Part shown: positions 45,173 through 53,994 of the stretch, one piece after another
Layout of the letters: each line of letters begins with the position of its first letter
How positions within the stretch are numbered: the stretch's first letter is position 1
From: Anaerolineales bacterium
GTDB lineage: Bacteria > Chloroflexota > Anaerolineae > Anaerolineales > Villigracilaceae
DNA: 64,000 nucleotides
Reading direction: 5' to 3'
Assembly: GCA_024710905.1 (NCBI GenBank)
Contig: JANJTV010000055.1
Coordinates: 1 to 64,000, forward strand
Position numbers and translations under genes: made by a program
Notes under the pieces: model-generated
Told to the model about the DNA's origin: nothing
The model's database searches: none
The model's input: the letters and a program-made list of their open reading frames with translations, nothing else

Positions 45173-45720
45173 AAGGTTTGCAGCTCCGCAGGTCGAACAG
45201 ATTCTGCCCCGGCATCTTTCAGCGCTTTCACGACAGTTTTTTCAATCTCGGCAGGGCATTCAAACAACAGGGCAATATGCCCATCACTGATTTCCGGCAC
45301 ATATTCCTTGGGAGAATAAGACGGGAAGCGTGAGTCGAGGAAGACGCCGAGGAACGTGCTGATCATCATCATCAGCATGGTCATTTCAAACAATACCACC
45401 ACCGAGGGCGGCACAGGCAACAGGGGCTGGCCACCAACATAAACCGGGTACATCAGTGGTGTACCAAAAGCGAAGAAAACGCCAATTAGAAAACCAGTCA
45501 CGGCACCGCCAAAGGCAAAGCGCGGCACATAGGATGGGTGCCGGGGGCGTCCCATCATCCCTTCGGTAATCGGGGTCCCGGAAATCACCGTGATGTGATC
45601 GTTGGTGATACCGTTCCCACGCAGGGCATCCATGCCGTGGGCAGCCGGGTCAATATCCTGGAAAACGGCCAGGAGCATGTTCTTTTTGGGTTCTTCAGTG
45701 AGCATTTTTTTCTCAGACAT
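45169..45720 (-). CDS. actD: Alternative Complex III subunit ActD (DUF3341)
   Basis: 183 residues with two membrane helices in the middle (about 68-90 and 107-130) and soluble ends, matching the DUF3341 subunit. The N-terminal LLAVFQDIDPAAHGMDALRG and C-terminal HIALLFECPAEIEKTVVKALKDAGAES form a ferredoxin-like split domain typical of ActD. It lies between ActC and ActE with 13-nt and overlapping junctions. Confidence 0.88.
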   Translation of the reverse strand: MSEKKMLTEEPKKNMLLAVFQDIDPAAHGMDALRGNGITNDHITVISGTPITEGMMGRPRHPSYVPRFAFGGAVTGFLIGVFFAFGTPLMYPVYVGGQPLLPVPPSVVVLFEMTMLMMMISTFLGVFLDSRFPSYSPKEYVPEISDGHIALLFECPAEIEKTVVKALKDAGAESVRPAELQTL

Positions 45721-45733
45721 GGTGATTCTCCAC

Positions 45734-47191
45734 TTACTCCAGATCGCTCACAGTAACGACCGGCTCCTTGCCATAGCGACGAATCGAGTGAGCCAGCTGG
45801 CCTTCCTGAACCTCCCAGACCGGCACAAGCGGGATCAGCTTGGATGCAATCATATACAGCAGAATGAAGAAGGCCACCGTCCCGATAAAGATCGGGATTT
45901 CGACACCTGGTTCAATGCCCTGCCCGCCCATAAACGGCATACGGTTAACCTGGAGCGAGACAGGAACGATGATATAACGTTCAGCCCACATCCCAATATT
46001 GGCCGCCAAACCAACCCCGAACAAAATCACCGGGTTTCTTCGCCAATTTTTGTTCCACAAGACCAGCCATTGGATGGCAATATTGGTAATCAACATCAGG
46101 AACCATACCCACCCATCCGGCCCGGCCTCATGGAAGTGGAGCAACTCGTCTGTAAACTTGTCACCACCGTACCACTGAACCATGTAATCATTAAAGAAGA
46201 AATAAGCCCAGACCATGGAGATGATCAACATCAGTTTGCCAAGGGCATCAAAGTGTTCGGGGCGGATGAAGTAATCCATATGCTTCATGGTGTAGCGGAT
46301 CAGGATGACCACCATGGCCACCGCCGAAACACCCGACTGCAACGCGCCAACCACGAAGTACGGGCCAAAGATGGTCGAACTCCAGCCGGGGCGCATGGCC
46401 GCGGCAAAGTCCCAGGACACAATGGTGTGCACCGAGAACATGATCGGCAGGATGGCAAACGCGAAGATGTTCAACGCATGGCGCAGGTGAGTCCACTCCC
46501 CTTCCGTGCCGCGCCAGCCAAGGGCAAGGATGCTGTATAGTTTCTTGCGCCAGCCGGTGGAACGATCACGCGCCATTGCCAGGTCCGGGATAAGCGGCAG
46601 GAACAGGTACATGGTCGAAGACAACAGATAGGTATTAATCGCCAGGAAGTCCCACATCAGCGGGGAGTGGAAATTCGTCCACAATTGGCGCTGGTTGGGG
46701 AACGGGAACATCCAGTAGGCCAGCCAGACACGACCCATGTGGGCAAAGATCTGCACACCGGCCTGGGCCAGGCTGAAGGTGGTCATCAACTCGGCCATGC
46801 GGGTGAACGGGCGGCGGAACTCGGCTTTGAACACTCGCAGCAAGGCCGACACGAACGTACCGGCGTGGCTGATACCGATCCAGAACACGGTATGCAACAG
46901 GAAGAAACTCCAGAACAAGGGACGATTCACGCTGGCGGTAGTGAGACCTTCGATGATCATATAGCCCCAGGCGCCAAACAACCCAAGCGCAACGATCACC
47001 GCCAGGATTGCAGCAACCACCCAGAAAGACCAGTGTGTATCATGCATCGACTCCATGACCATCGCGTTCATTTCGCCGCGAGGTTTGGGGTCGAGCATCA
47101 GGTGTTCCTTGCGCAGCTCCGCTTCGTGGTCATGCTCATGGGCATGATCGTGGCCGTGTGCGCCCGAAAGAGATTTAGCCATTACGGCCAT
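45734..47191 (-). CDS. actC: Alternative Complex III quinol-binding membrane subunit ActC (NrfD-like)
   Basis: 485 residues with about ten membrane helices, NrfD/PsrC superfamily. HAGTFVSALLRVF, WLAYWMFPFPNQRQLW and TIVSWDFAAAMRPGWSSTIFGPYFV are conserved ACIII features around the quinol site. The cytoplasmic N-terminus is unusually His-rich (GAHGHDHAHEHDHEAEL). The first ATG at 47191 overlaps the ActB2 end by 17 nt and follows GGGAGGGCCTT; a second Met three codons later is possible. This subunit oxidises menaquinol or ubiquinol. Confidence 0.92.
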   Translation of the reverse strand: MAVMAKSLSGAHGHDHAHEHDHEAELRKEHLMLDPKPRGEMNAMVMESMHDTHWSFWVVAAILAVIVALGLFGAWGYMIIEGLTTASVNRPLFWSFFLLHTVFWIGISHAGTFVSALLRVFKAEFRRPFTRMAELMTTFSLAQAGVQIFAHMGRVWLAYWMFPFPNQRQLWTNFHSPLMWDFLAINTYLLSSTMYLFLPLIPDLAMARDRSTGWRKKLYSILALGWRGTEGEWTHLRHALNIFAFAILPIMFSVHTIVSWDFAAAMRPGWSSTIFGPYFVVGALQSGVSAVAMVVILIRYTMKHMDYFIRPEHFDALGKLMLIISMVWAYFFFNDYMVQWYGGDKFTDELLHFHEAGPDGWVWFLMLITNIAIQWLVLWNKNWRRNPVILFGVGLAANIGMWAERYIIVPVSLQVNRMPFMGGQGIEPGVEIPIFIGTVAFFILLYMIASKLIPLVPVWEVQEGQLAHSIRRYGKEPVVTVSDLE

Positions 47192-47969
47192 AAGGCCCTC
47201 CCTTGAGATAGGTTACGTTCGGCAGGGTGCCGAGGTCTTCCAGCAGTTTGAAGTTGCGGCCTTCACGCGCCAGTTTGCTGACCTTTGTTTCGGGGTCATC
47301 GATACGACCAAAAACAATTGCATCTGCCGGGCAAGCCTGCGCACAGGCGGGTTGGACTTCGCCATCGAAAACATCGCGACCTTCAGCCTTGGCGGTATCC
47401 TGTGCCTGGTGGATGCGTTGCACACAAAAGGTACATTTTTCCATCACACCGCGACGACGGACGGTCACATCCGGATTGAACTGGTTATGCAGCGGGAAGA
47501 CCAGCTCCCCGGCTTCGTTGGTATAAGCATGTTCGGGCTTGAGCGCATAATCTGCCCAGTTAAAGGTACGGGCAACGTACGGGCAGTTGTTCGCGCAATA
47601 CCGTGTACCCACACAACGGTTATACACCTGCACGTTAAGTCGTTCCGCCTCGCTGTGCACGGAGGCAAACACCGGGCAGACCGGCTCACAGGGCGCAGAA
47701 CCACACTGCTGGCACATCACCGGCTGGTATTCCGTCTTCACCTCGGGATATTCACCATCCCACAGGCGCTCGACGCGCATCCAGTTCATCTGGCGGCCAT
47801 AGGCAGCTTCTTCTTCCCCCACAAACGGAATGTTGTTTTCCATGGCGCAGGCGGCCACACAGGCCTGACAACCGGTGCAAAGGTCCATATCCACGACCAT
47901 GCCCCATTTGCCTTCTTCGCCTTCCTTCCACTGAGCCTTGAATTCAGGGATTTTATATTCAGTAGCCAT
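47175..47969 (-). CDS. actB2: Alternative Complex III iron-sulfur subunit (ActB2, ferredoxin-like)
   Basis: 264 residues with four cysteine clusters: CTGCQACVAAC, CQQCGSAPCEPVCP, CVGTRYCANNCP, and CTFCVQ with CAQACPADAI, the NrfC/PsrB pattern for four cubane-type clusters. It corresponds to the C-terminal half of ActB; in many phyla ActB is one fused polypeptide, here the two halves are separate genes 20 nt apart. No signal peptide of its own, so it probably hitch-hikes through Tat with ActB1. Confidence 0.9.
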   Translation of the reverse strand: MATEYKIPEFKAQWKEGEEGKWGMVVDMDLCTGCQACVAACAMENNIPFVGEEEAAYGRQMNWMRVERLWDGEYPEVKTEYQPVMCQQCGSAPCEPVCPVFASVHSEAERLNVQVYNRCVGTRYCANNCPYVARTFNWADYALKPEHAYTNEAGELVFPLHNQFNPDVTVRRRGVMEKCTFCVQRIHQAQDTAKAEGRDVFDGEVQPACAQACPADAIVFGRIDDPETKVSKLAREGRNFKLLEDLGTLPNVTYLKGGPYGRNG

Positions 47970-47989
47970 GATGAATTCTCCTTATACCT

Positions 47990-50170
47990 CTAGTGTTCTT
48001 CCAGGCCGTACCCATAAACACCCAGGCGGCTTTCGAGCCGGGCCAGCTTGACGTTTTCGCCGGTTTTCTTGATTTCAACCTTGAAACCGGCAAAAGCCAG
48101 ATCCCCGGCCTCATTCAACACTTCACCAAACAAATCCGCCGGGTTTACACCGCGATTCTGGGCATAACGACCATAAGCGGTGTGCCCCTGCCCGAAGGGG
48201 ATGGCCAACACGCCAGGGTGAATAGCCGGGTAGAAATACACCGAAGCGCGCACCTTGCCAAACGGCGAGACCAATTCGACCACATCTTCATCATGCAGAC
48301 CCAGGTGCTTGCCTGTCTCGGGATTAATTTCGATCCAGGTGTTCCACATCACCGTTGTGGTCGGGTCAGGGGTTTCCTGGAGCCAGGGTTTATTCGCGCC
48401 AGCCTCCGCCAGGATGGGCGAAACAAACGGATACAGGTGGAATTCACCATCCCCGGAATAAATGGCACTGGCAACCTGAAGCGGTTTATCCAGCGCGCCG
48501 GATGCCGGGGTACCCAGGCGGGAACCATTGGTCCACCAGCCGCCATATTGCTGGAATTGCACCCAGAAGGTGCTGATCTCAGCCGCCGCAAAGAAACCAT
48601 CCTGTGCGCCGACCAGCGGGGCAACCTTGCTCTGGATGTAAGCCACCTCGTCCGTGAAAGGCAGGGCCCTGGCCGCATTGCCACCCATCTGTGCGGCGGC
48701 AGCCAGCAGCAAATCTGCTGTTGCCATCGTGTTAAAGAAAGGAGCCACGGCAGGCTGGGCGCCGGAAAGCACGCCCTGGCCAGAACCAGTGGGGACACGC
48801 TGGTAACCCCACGACTCAAGGCCCGTATGATCCGGGAAGATAAAATCAGCCTGCATGGCTGTTTCGTCCGGGAAAGAAGCAAACGAAACAAGTGTATTCA
48901 CTTTGCCAAGTGCGGCTTCAAACCCAAGCGCTTTCGGCAACTCAAAGACCGGGTTGACGCCATGCACGAACAGGGTTTTCACCTGGCCATCATTCATTCG
49001 CTTGATAAAAGCGGCCATCTCTTTTGAATTGGCAGGCCGGTGATAGGCATCATTGTCAGGGGTCGTTGCATTAAAGGAAACGCCACCGGGTTGGCCCAAA
49101 TTACCTGCCAGCGCATTCAACGAAAGGATCGCCTTGGCGGCATCCAGGCCGTTGGTCTGGCCGAGCGGCGCACCACCAGGGATGGCCAATGCAGCAGTAG
49201 AAGCTGCAAAGATGCCCGCCAGACGCTCAAGTGTCTCATGTGAAACGCCGGACTGCGTAACCACCTCATCAACATCAACGCCTTGATAGGCGGCCACTGC
49301 ACGACCCTGGATTTCAGCAACCAGTTTGCCGAGCGCCAGCGCCACCTGGCCTTCTGTGCCCGGCCGGACGGGAATCCACTCATCCGCCTTGACCGCCGTT
49401 TGCGACATGCGCGGCTCAAAATGGACCAGATAACCGCGTTTGCCGGGCGTTCCACGGCGCATCTTTGCAAATCCGCGTGTGTAGGCCACCGGGGAAACCC
49501 AGGTTTCAAGGAAGTTCGCGCCGAACGAGAAGGTCACGTCTGCATTGGCAAGATCAAAGAACAGGTTGTTCGGCTGGCCGAACAACGCCCGGGAGGCCTC
49601 TCCCAGGGTGGCGCGGGCCTCGAACATGCCCAGCGCACCAAAGCGAACCGGAGCCGGCGCGCCCAGGGCTTTCGCCAGGTCAGAGACCAGGTCAAAAATA
49701 TGATCGGGGGCCATGCCCACCAGGAAGGCGATCTCACCGGGGCTGGTATCTTTCAGCAAACCGGAAACGGTCATCAGGGCGGCATCCCAATCCATCTCTT
49801 CAAAAGCACCGGAGCCGCGCCCGTTCTGGCGGCGCGGGCTTTGGATGCGATCCGGGTTATACAAACCCTGCAGGGTGGCCTGGCCGCGGCTGCATGTCTT
49901 GCCCAGGTTTACCGGGTTAAACTTGTTCCCCTCCACCTTAATGGCGCGTCCTTGCATGGTCCGTACCACCAGGCCGCAGCCAGCTGCACACTCCCGGCAG
50001 GTGGTTGCATAATAAGTACTCTGCCCGTTGTAGTTATACTCGGGCATCTGTGTGTACGGCTCGCGCACAACATAGCGGGAGGCAGGGCCACAGCCAGTCA
50101 GTACAGCGGTGGCAGCAGCGCCAGTACCCACTAATTTTAGAAAGTCGCGCCGGGAAATTTTTCCACTCAT
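47990..50170 (-). CDS. actB1: Alternative Complex III molybdopterin-oxidoreductase-like subunit (ActB1), Tat signal
   Basis: 726 residues. The N-terminus has twin-arginine ISRRDFLKLVG and a lipobox-like VLTGC, so it is probably exported folded and lipid-anchored. It belongs to the DMSO-reductase superfamily (LPLGQTNGLDAAKAILSLNALAGN, DFIFPDHTGLESWG). A C58-x2-C61-x3-C65-x27-C93 motif remains, which in catalytic relatives binds a [4Fe-4S] cluster next to the molybdenum cofactor; ActB1 of characterised ACIII is regarded as cofactor-free. Gene order ActA-B1-B2-C-D-E supports ACIII, though a related quinol/molybdoenzyme is an alternative. Confidence 0.87.
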   Translation of the reverse strand: MSGKISRRDFLKLVGTGAAATAVLTGCGPASRYVVREPYTQMPEYNYNGQSTYYATTCRECAAGCGLVVRTMQGRAIKVEGNKFNPVNLGKTCSRGQATLQGLYNPDRIQSPRRQNGRGSGAFEEMDWDAALMTVSGLLKDTSPGEIAFLVGMAPDHIFDLVSDLAKALGAPAPVRFGALGMFEARATLGEASRALFGQPNNLFFDLANADVTFSFGANFLETWVSPVAYTRGFAKMRRGTPGKRGYLVHFEPRMSQTAVKADEWIPVRPGTEGQVALALGKLVAEIQGRAVAAYQGVDVDEVVTQSGVSHETLERLAGIFAASTAALAIPGGAPLGQTNGLDAAKAILSLNALAGNLGQPGGVSFNATTPDNDAYHRPANSKEMAAFIKRMNDGQVKTLFVHGVNPVFELPKALGFEAALGKVNTLVSFASFPDETAMQADFIFPDHTGLESWGYQRVPTGSGQGVLSGAQPAVAPFFNTMATADLLLAAAAQMGGNAARALPFTDEVAYIQSKVAPLVGAQDGFFAAAEISTFWVQFQQYGGWWTNGSRLGTPASGALDKPLQVASAIYSGDGEFHLYPFVSPILAEAGANKPWLQETPDPTTTVMWNTWIEINPETGKHLGLHDEDVVELVSPFGKVRASVYFYPAIHPGVLAIPFGQGHTAYGRYAQNRGVNPADLFGEVLNEAGDLAFAGFKVEIKKTGENVKLARLESRLGVYGYGLEEH

Positions 50171-50194
50171 TCCTTATATCCTCTCAGCCCCGGT

Positions 50195-50761
50195 TTAATA
50201 GTGGCAGGTTTCACAGGAGAGCAGCTTGGCTCGCTTCTCGGGGTCATCCTGTGTTTTCTGCTGATGGCAGGTGATACACCAGCCCATATTGACGGTCTGT
50301 TGTAACTCGGCCACAACCTGCTTGCTCATGTCGCCATGGCAAACTTCGCAGTTCAGGCCTGCAGCCACATGCGGACGATGATTAAAATGTACAAAATCAG
50401 GAACGATATACACCGGAACCCACGGGATGGGCTCATTACGCTCTACATATCCGCGTAATTTCTCCAGCTCGGCAGGCCATTGCACCGATGGGTCTTCATA
50501 CTTCTTCAACTGTTGGTGGCAGCCCCAGCACTTATTCTGGGTCGGCAACCCTGCCGAAGCCTGCCGGAAAGCCCCCGGGTGGCAGTACAAACACTGAATC
50601 TGCAACCCAACGTGCACGTTATGGGGGAATTCAATCGGCTGCTCAGGCGGAACCTGGGTCTGGTACACCATCCAGCCTGCCCCGCTCACCAAGGCCAGGA
50701 AGCCGATCAGCAACGTGTACTGGACCGCGGGCTTCTTCAATATATCAATAAGTTTCTGCAT
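50195..50761 (-). CDS. actA: Alternative Complex III pentaheme cytochrome c subunit ActA
   Basis: 188 residues from MQKLIDILKKPAVQYT with CAGGAGATGTT upstream; the frame to 50869 is not used. One N-terminal membrane helix (about 17-37) anchors a periplasmic domain with exactly five CxxCH motifs: CLYCH, CWGCH, CEVCH, CITCH and CETCH. VPDFVHFNHRPHVAAGLNCEVCHGD is characteristic of ActA. First gene of the operon. Confidence 0.92.
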   Translation of the reverse strand: MQKLIDILKKPAVQYTLLIGFLALVSGAGWMVYQTQVPPEQPIEFPHNVHVGLQIQCLYCHPGAFRQASAGLPTQNKCWGCHQQLKKYEDPSVQWPAELEKLRGYVERNEPIPWVPVYIVPDFVHFNHRPHVAAGLNCEVCHGDMSKQVVAELQQTVNMGWCITCHQQKTQDDPEKRAKLLSCETCHY

Positions 50762-50793
50762 AACATCTCCTGCGGAGTTGGTCTGACAACAAT

Positions 50794-50817
50794 CCACAGA
50801 GACACCAAGACACGGGG
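50794..50817. repeat. Degenerate intergenic repeat-like sequence
   Basis: CCACAGAGACACCAAGACAC followed by GGGG, inside the long act leader. Similar short A/G-C tracts (GCAAAGGCACAAAG, CCGCAAAGGAACA) occur at 59325-59346 and 62191-62214, all in intergenic DNA. The remaining 50762-50942 leader shows no ORF or strong structure that I trust. Confidence 0.4.
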
Positions 50818-50942
50818 TTCGTCCCTGCGGCTCAATGCTCTGCGGCTGTAAGAACATCACTGCTGACAATCAAAAAGAAAAGCCAGGGCAAAACACTCAG
50901 AATCGGATTAATTTTCCCTGAATTGTTCGGTCTGGCTTGAGG

Positions 50943-50972
50943 ATTATACATGATAAGTTAACATTTGATAAG
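50943..50972 (-). promoter_or_regulatory. Promoter of the Alternative Complex III operon with TGATAAG direct repeats
   Basis: Minus-strand TTATCA, 17-nt spacer, TATAAT (50948-50943). On the plus strand TGATAAG occurs twice (50951-50957, 50966-50972) with 8 nt between, covering the -35 and spacer, and GATAAG again at 51020-51025. The predicted leader of about 175 nt before actA is long. Confidence 0.55.
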
Positions 50973-51039
50973 AAAGGCCCCTTCGGCAGCGTGTTATACT
51001 GGGGTTAAACCATATCACCCGATAAGATGAATTTTAGAT

Positions 51040-51324
51040 ATGCCGACTCATAAACGCCGACTCTTCACCATCACCCTGATCGCCATCGGGCTCACCCTGG
51101 GCGTACTCGCCATGCAGGCGGTTGATCCTGTCCTGGGGCAAGACCTGCCCACACCCACCCCTGAAGCCACGCCCGAAATCCCTCTCGCCGAACAAGCAGG
51201 CCGCACCGACGGCATCCTTTTGCTGGGGTTCCTGCAATTACTAATCATCCTATTACCATTAATAGCGATTCCATACCTGTGGCGGCAAGCCAAAAAGAAT
51301 TCCACTGCGCGGTCCAATGAATGA
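51040..51324 (+). CDS. Small membrane protein with Pro/Thr linker
   Basis: 94 residues: an N-terminal hydrophobic stretch (about 8-26, perhaps a signal anchor), a short TPTPEATPE linker, and a second membrane helix (about 59-80). Divergent from the ACIII operon, with a possible TATACT -10 at 50995-51000. No family recognised. The terminator stem begins inside its last codons. Confidence 0.6.
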   Translation: MPTHKRRLFTITLIAIGLTLGVLAMQAVDPVLGQDLPTPTPEATPEIPLAEQAGRTDGILLLGFLQLLIILLPLIAIPYLWRQAKKNSTARSNE

Positions 51325-51338
51325 CCGCGCTTTTTTTT
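51307..51338 (+). terminator. Rho-independent terminator
   Basis: Perfect 8-bp stem GCGCGGTC / GACCGCGC with an 8-nt loop, then eight T. It overlaps the stop codon of the small membrane protein gene. Confidence 0.93.
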
Positions 51339-51373
51339 ACCTGTTCCGCCAATGGTAAAATTTTGCCAGGAAA

Positions 51374-52330
51374 ATGAAAACCCTATTAATCCTTACCCCA
51401 GTCTACAACGACTGGGCTTCCCTGCAAAAACTACTTCATGAAATTGAAGGGACACTCTCAGGCCATTCCCTGAGCGTGGACGTCCTGGCTGTGGACGATG
51501 GTTCCCCGGAGGTCAATTTCTCCCTGGCGGGCCTGGCTTTCAAACGCATCCGGCAGGTTCAGATCCTGCATCTGGCGCGCAATATTGGCCACCAGCGGGC
51601 CATTTCCATTGGTTTGGCTCATGCCAGCAAAAATTTGCCCTGCGATGCCGTTATCGTCCTGGATTCAGACGGTGAAGACCGGCCACAGGAAATCCCCCAA
51701 CTCCTGGCAGCTCTGGAACAACATGACCAGAAAATTATTTTTGCCCGCCGGGCGCGTCGCTCCGAGGGCATTGTCTTCCAGGGTTTCTACTTCATATATA
51801 AGGCTTTATTCGGCATGCTGACCGGGCGACAAATTAATTTTGGTAATTTCAGCCTGATCCCTGCCAGCCTGCTGCAACGGGTTGTGCTTCTACCCGAAAT
51901 CTGGAATCACTACGCAGCAGGAGTCATCCGCTCCGGCCTGCCCAGGGCAGACATCCCGACAGTGCGGGGCAGGCGCTATGCCGGGCAATCCAAAATGAAC
52001 CTGGTCTCACTCATCTTGCATGGCCTGAGCGCCATTTCGGTCTATGTGGAGGTGGTGGCCGTCCGACTGATTATTTTTAGCCTGGGCATCTTGGGTATCG
52101 TCGGGCTGGGGTTCCTGGGCTTGTTGTATGTGCGCTTCCTGACCGACCTGGCCATTCCCGGCTGGGCCACCAACGTGGCGATTGGCCTGGCGGTCATCTT
52201 CTTCCAGGCCCTCTTGTTCCTGACCTCCCTTTCCTTTTTAACACTCAACCTGCGCAGTAACCGGCCGTTCATCCCGGCCCAGGACTACCAGGATTTCATC
52301 TTAAATATAGAAAACATCCCCCATGACTGA
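51374..52330 (+). CDS. Family 2 glycosyltransferase (polyprenol-phosphate sugar transferase-like)
   Basis: 318 residues: GT-A catalytic domain with LTPVYNDWASLQ, DVLAVDDGSPE, and the metal-binding VLDSDGEDRPQE, then two C-terminal membrane helices (about 228-255 and 262-290). This is the DPM1/GtrB-like layout that loads a sugar onto a polyprenyl phosphate at the inner face, which could feed the GT-C enzymes in the window. It overlaps the following methyltransferase gene by 8 nt. Confidence 0.88.
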   Translation: MKTLLILTPVYNDWASLQKLLHEIEGTLSGHSLSVDVLAVDDGSPEVNFSLAGLAFKRIRQVQILHLARNIGHQRAISIGLAHASKNLPCDAVIVLDSDGEDRPQEIPQLLAALEQHDQKIIFARRARRSEGIVFQGFYFIYKALFGMLTGRQINFGNFSLIPASLLQRVVLLPEIWNHYAAGVIRSGLPRADIPTVRGRRYAGQSKMNLVSLILHGLSAISVYVEVVAVRLIIFSLGILGIVGLGFLGLLYVRFLTDLAIPGWATNVAIGLAVIFFQALLFLTSLSFLTLNLRSNRPFIPAQDYQDFILNIENIPHD

Positions 52331-53030
52331 ACAAAAATATGTTGGTGAAGAACTGACCATTTTTGCCCATGCGGTCAACTGGAAGGCTTACTACGGAAAA
52401 TTGATCCGCCCTTATTTTGGCGATCGCGTCCTGGAGGCTGGCGCCGGGCTGGGTGGAACCACCCTCAGCCTATGCCCACCCGACCAACGGGAGTGGGTCT
52501 GTCTTGAGCCAGACCCGACCCTGCTCCGGGAGATTGACCAACTGATTGCCGGGAACAAACTGCCGGGCGGGGTAAAGACCCGTCCGGGATTCGTCCAGGA
52601 CCTGCCCGCCGATGACCTGTACGACTGCATCATTTACATTGATGTGATTGAGCACATCGAGGATGACGCCGCTGAACTGGCCCGCGCCGCGGAACATCTG
52701 AAACCGGGCGGGTTTCTCGTGGCACTTTCGCCTGCCCACCAATGGCTGTTTACTCCCTTCGACGAGGCCATAGGGCACTACCGCCGCTATAACCGCATAC
52801 GCATGGAGCAGGTCACACCGCCGGGCTGCGACATTGAACGGATTTTTTACCTGGATAGTGCCGGGATGCTGCTCTCGGCAGCCAATCGCCTGATGCTGCG
52901 GCAGTCGATGCCAACCGTCAACCAGATTTTGGTCTGGGACAGGTTGGTCATCCCGGTTTCACGACTCCTGGACTGGTTGACCGGCTACCGGTTTGGCAAA
53001 AGCGTCGTGGGCGTGTGGCGAAAACGTTAA
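52323..53030 (+). CDS. SAM-dependent methyltransferase
   Basis: 235 residues with class I methyltransferase motifs: RVLEAGAGLGGTTLSL (motif I), DCIIYIDVIEHIEDD (post-II) and LKPGGFLVALSPAH (motif III). It is coupled to the GT2 gene and likely modifies a glycan or lipid-linked intermediate. The C-terminal ~60 residues are hydrophobic-rich but not clearly membrane-spanning. It overlaps panE tail to tail by 4 nt. Confidence 0.86.
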   Translation: MTEQKYVGEELTIFAHAVNWKAYYGKLIRPYFGDRVLEAGAGLGGTTLSLCPPDQREWVCLEPDPTLLREIDQLIAGNKLPGGVKTRPGFVQDLPADDLYDCIIYIDVIEHIEDDAAELARAAEHLKPGGFLVALSPAHQWLFTPFDEAIGHYRRYNRIRMEQVTPPGCDIERIFYLDSAGMLLSAANRLMLRQSMPTVNQILVWDRLVIPVSRLLDWLTGYRFGKSVVGVWRKR

Positions 53031-53956
53031 GCAGCCAGGCGGGCTTTGCGCTCACCGGGAAGCAGGCTGGCATAAAGGAAAGCATGTACGGGCGTGGCGA
53101 TGCCTGCCTGGCGGCCCAGCCGGACGACTGCGCCATTCTGGGCTTCCAATTCGGATGGTCGGCCTTCGAGGATGTCTTTTTGCATGGAGGCAGTCAGGCC
53201 TGCCGGGGCGTTGTCGATAATCCCCAGCACACGACTTTCAGCATCCAACGGGATTTTTACGCCCAGTGCCCGGCCTACCTGTGCTGTTTCGGCAATTGCT
53301 TCCATTAATAATTCGCGGGTTTCCGGCACTGTCCTGAAGTCACCAATCGTCATCCGTGTAACGCTCCCCAGGCCGCTAACAGCGGCAATAAAAATGAACT
53401 TCTCCCACATGGCCACACGGATATCAGCGGGGATTTCAACAGTAAGACCCTGGCAGGAGGCAAAGGCTTGCTTAACGGCATCCACGCGCGGGGTGAGGCT
53501 GCCATCCAGTTCGCCAAAAGCAATATAGGGCGGCACGCCAACGTGGCGAATCATGCCTGGCCCGCCGATGAACGCGCTGATGCGGCATAGCCCGCCCAGC
53601 ACAGGTTCCTGGCCCAGGGCTGCGGCCAGTTGAGACGGCGCATCCACGCCGTTCGTTAACGGGATGACCACCGTATGCGGGCCAATATTTGGCCTGATGG
53701 CTTCAGCAACGGCCGGCACATCCCAGGCCTTGGTGGCCACCAGGATGACATCCGGGGTATCCCCTGCCGGGTCATCTGTGGCCAGGGCCGGGTGAATGGA
53801 AAAATCCCCGGCGACACTCTCCACGCGCAAGCCATTTTCATTGATTGCATCAAGATGGCGGCCCCGGGCGACAAAGGTCACCTCATGTCCGGCCTGGGCC
53901 AGCCGACCGCCAAAATAACCTCCCACCCCTCCACTGCCGAAAACAAGAACTTTCAT
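53027..53956 (-). CDS. panE: 2-dehydropantoate 2-reductase (ketopantoate reductase)
   Basis: 309 residues. The NADPH-binding MKVLVFGSGGVGGYFGGRLAQAGHEVTFVARG is followed by VKAWDVPAVAEAI-type, PLTNGVDAP and a C-terminal helical domain with WEKFIFIAAVSGLGSVTR, matching PanE; its Lys and Asn-Glu type active-site residues lie in those segments. It makes pantoate for coenzyme A. The ATG has AGGAGAAGGA before it, 39 nt from the divergent membrane protein gene. Confidence 0.9.
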   Translation of the reverse strand: MKVLVFGSGGVGGYFGGRLAQAGHEVTFVARGRHLDAINENGLRVESVAGDFSIHPALATDDPAGDTPDVILVATKAWDVPAVAEAIRPNIGPHTVVIPLTNGVDAPSQLAAALGQEPVLGGLCRISAFIGGPGMIRHVGVPPYIAFGELDGSLTPRVDAVKQAFASCQGLTVEIPADIRVAMWEKFIFIAAVSGLGSVTRMTIGDFRTVPETRELLMEAIAETAQVGRALGVKIPLDAESRVLGIIDNAPAGLTASMQKDILEGRPSELEAQNGAVVRLGRQAGIATPVHAFLYASLLPGERKARLAA

Positions 53957-53981
53957 TTCCTTCTCCTCAGGTTGAATACAC

Positions 53982-53987
53982 TATAAT
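53982..53987 (+). promoter_or_regulatory. -10 box of a leaderless gene
   Basis: TATAAT ending seven nt before the ATG at 53995; no -35 is evident and no Shine-Dalgarno precedes the start. Confidence 0.55.
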
Positions 53988-53994
53988 CGCGGAC

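Noticed and set aside
47993-49027. 344-residue plus-strand ORF
   Set aside because: Antisense to the ActB1 gene; no recognisable domain or ribosome site.
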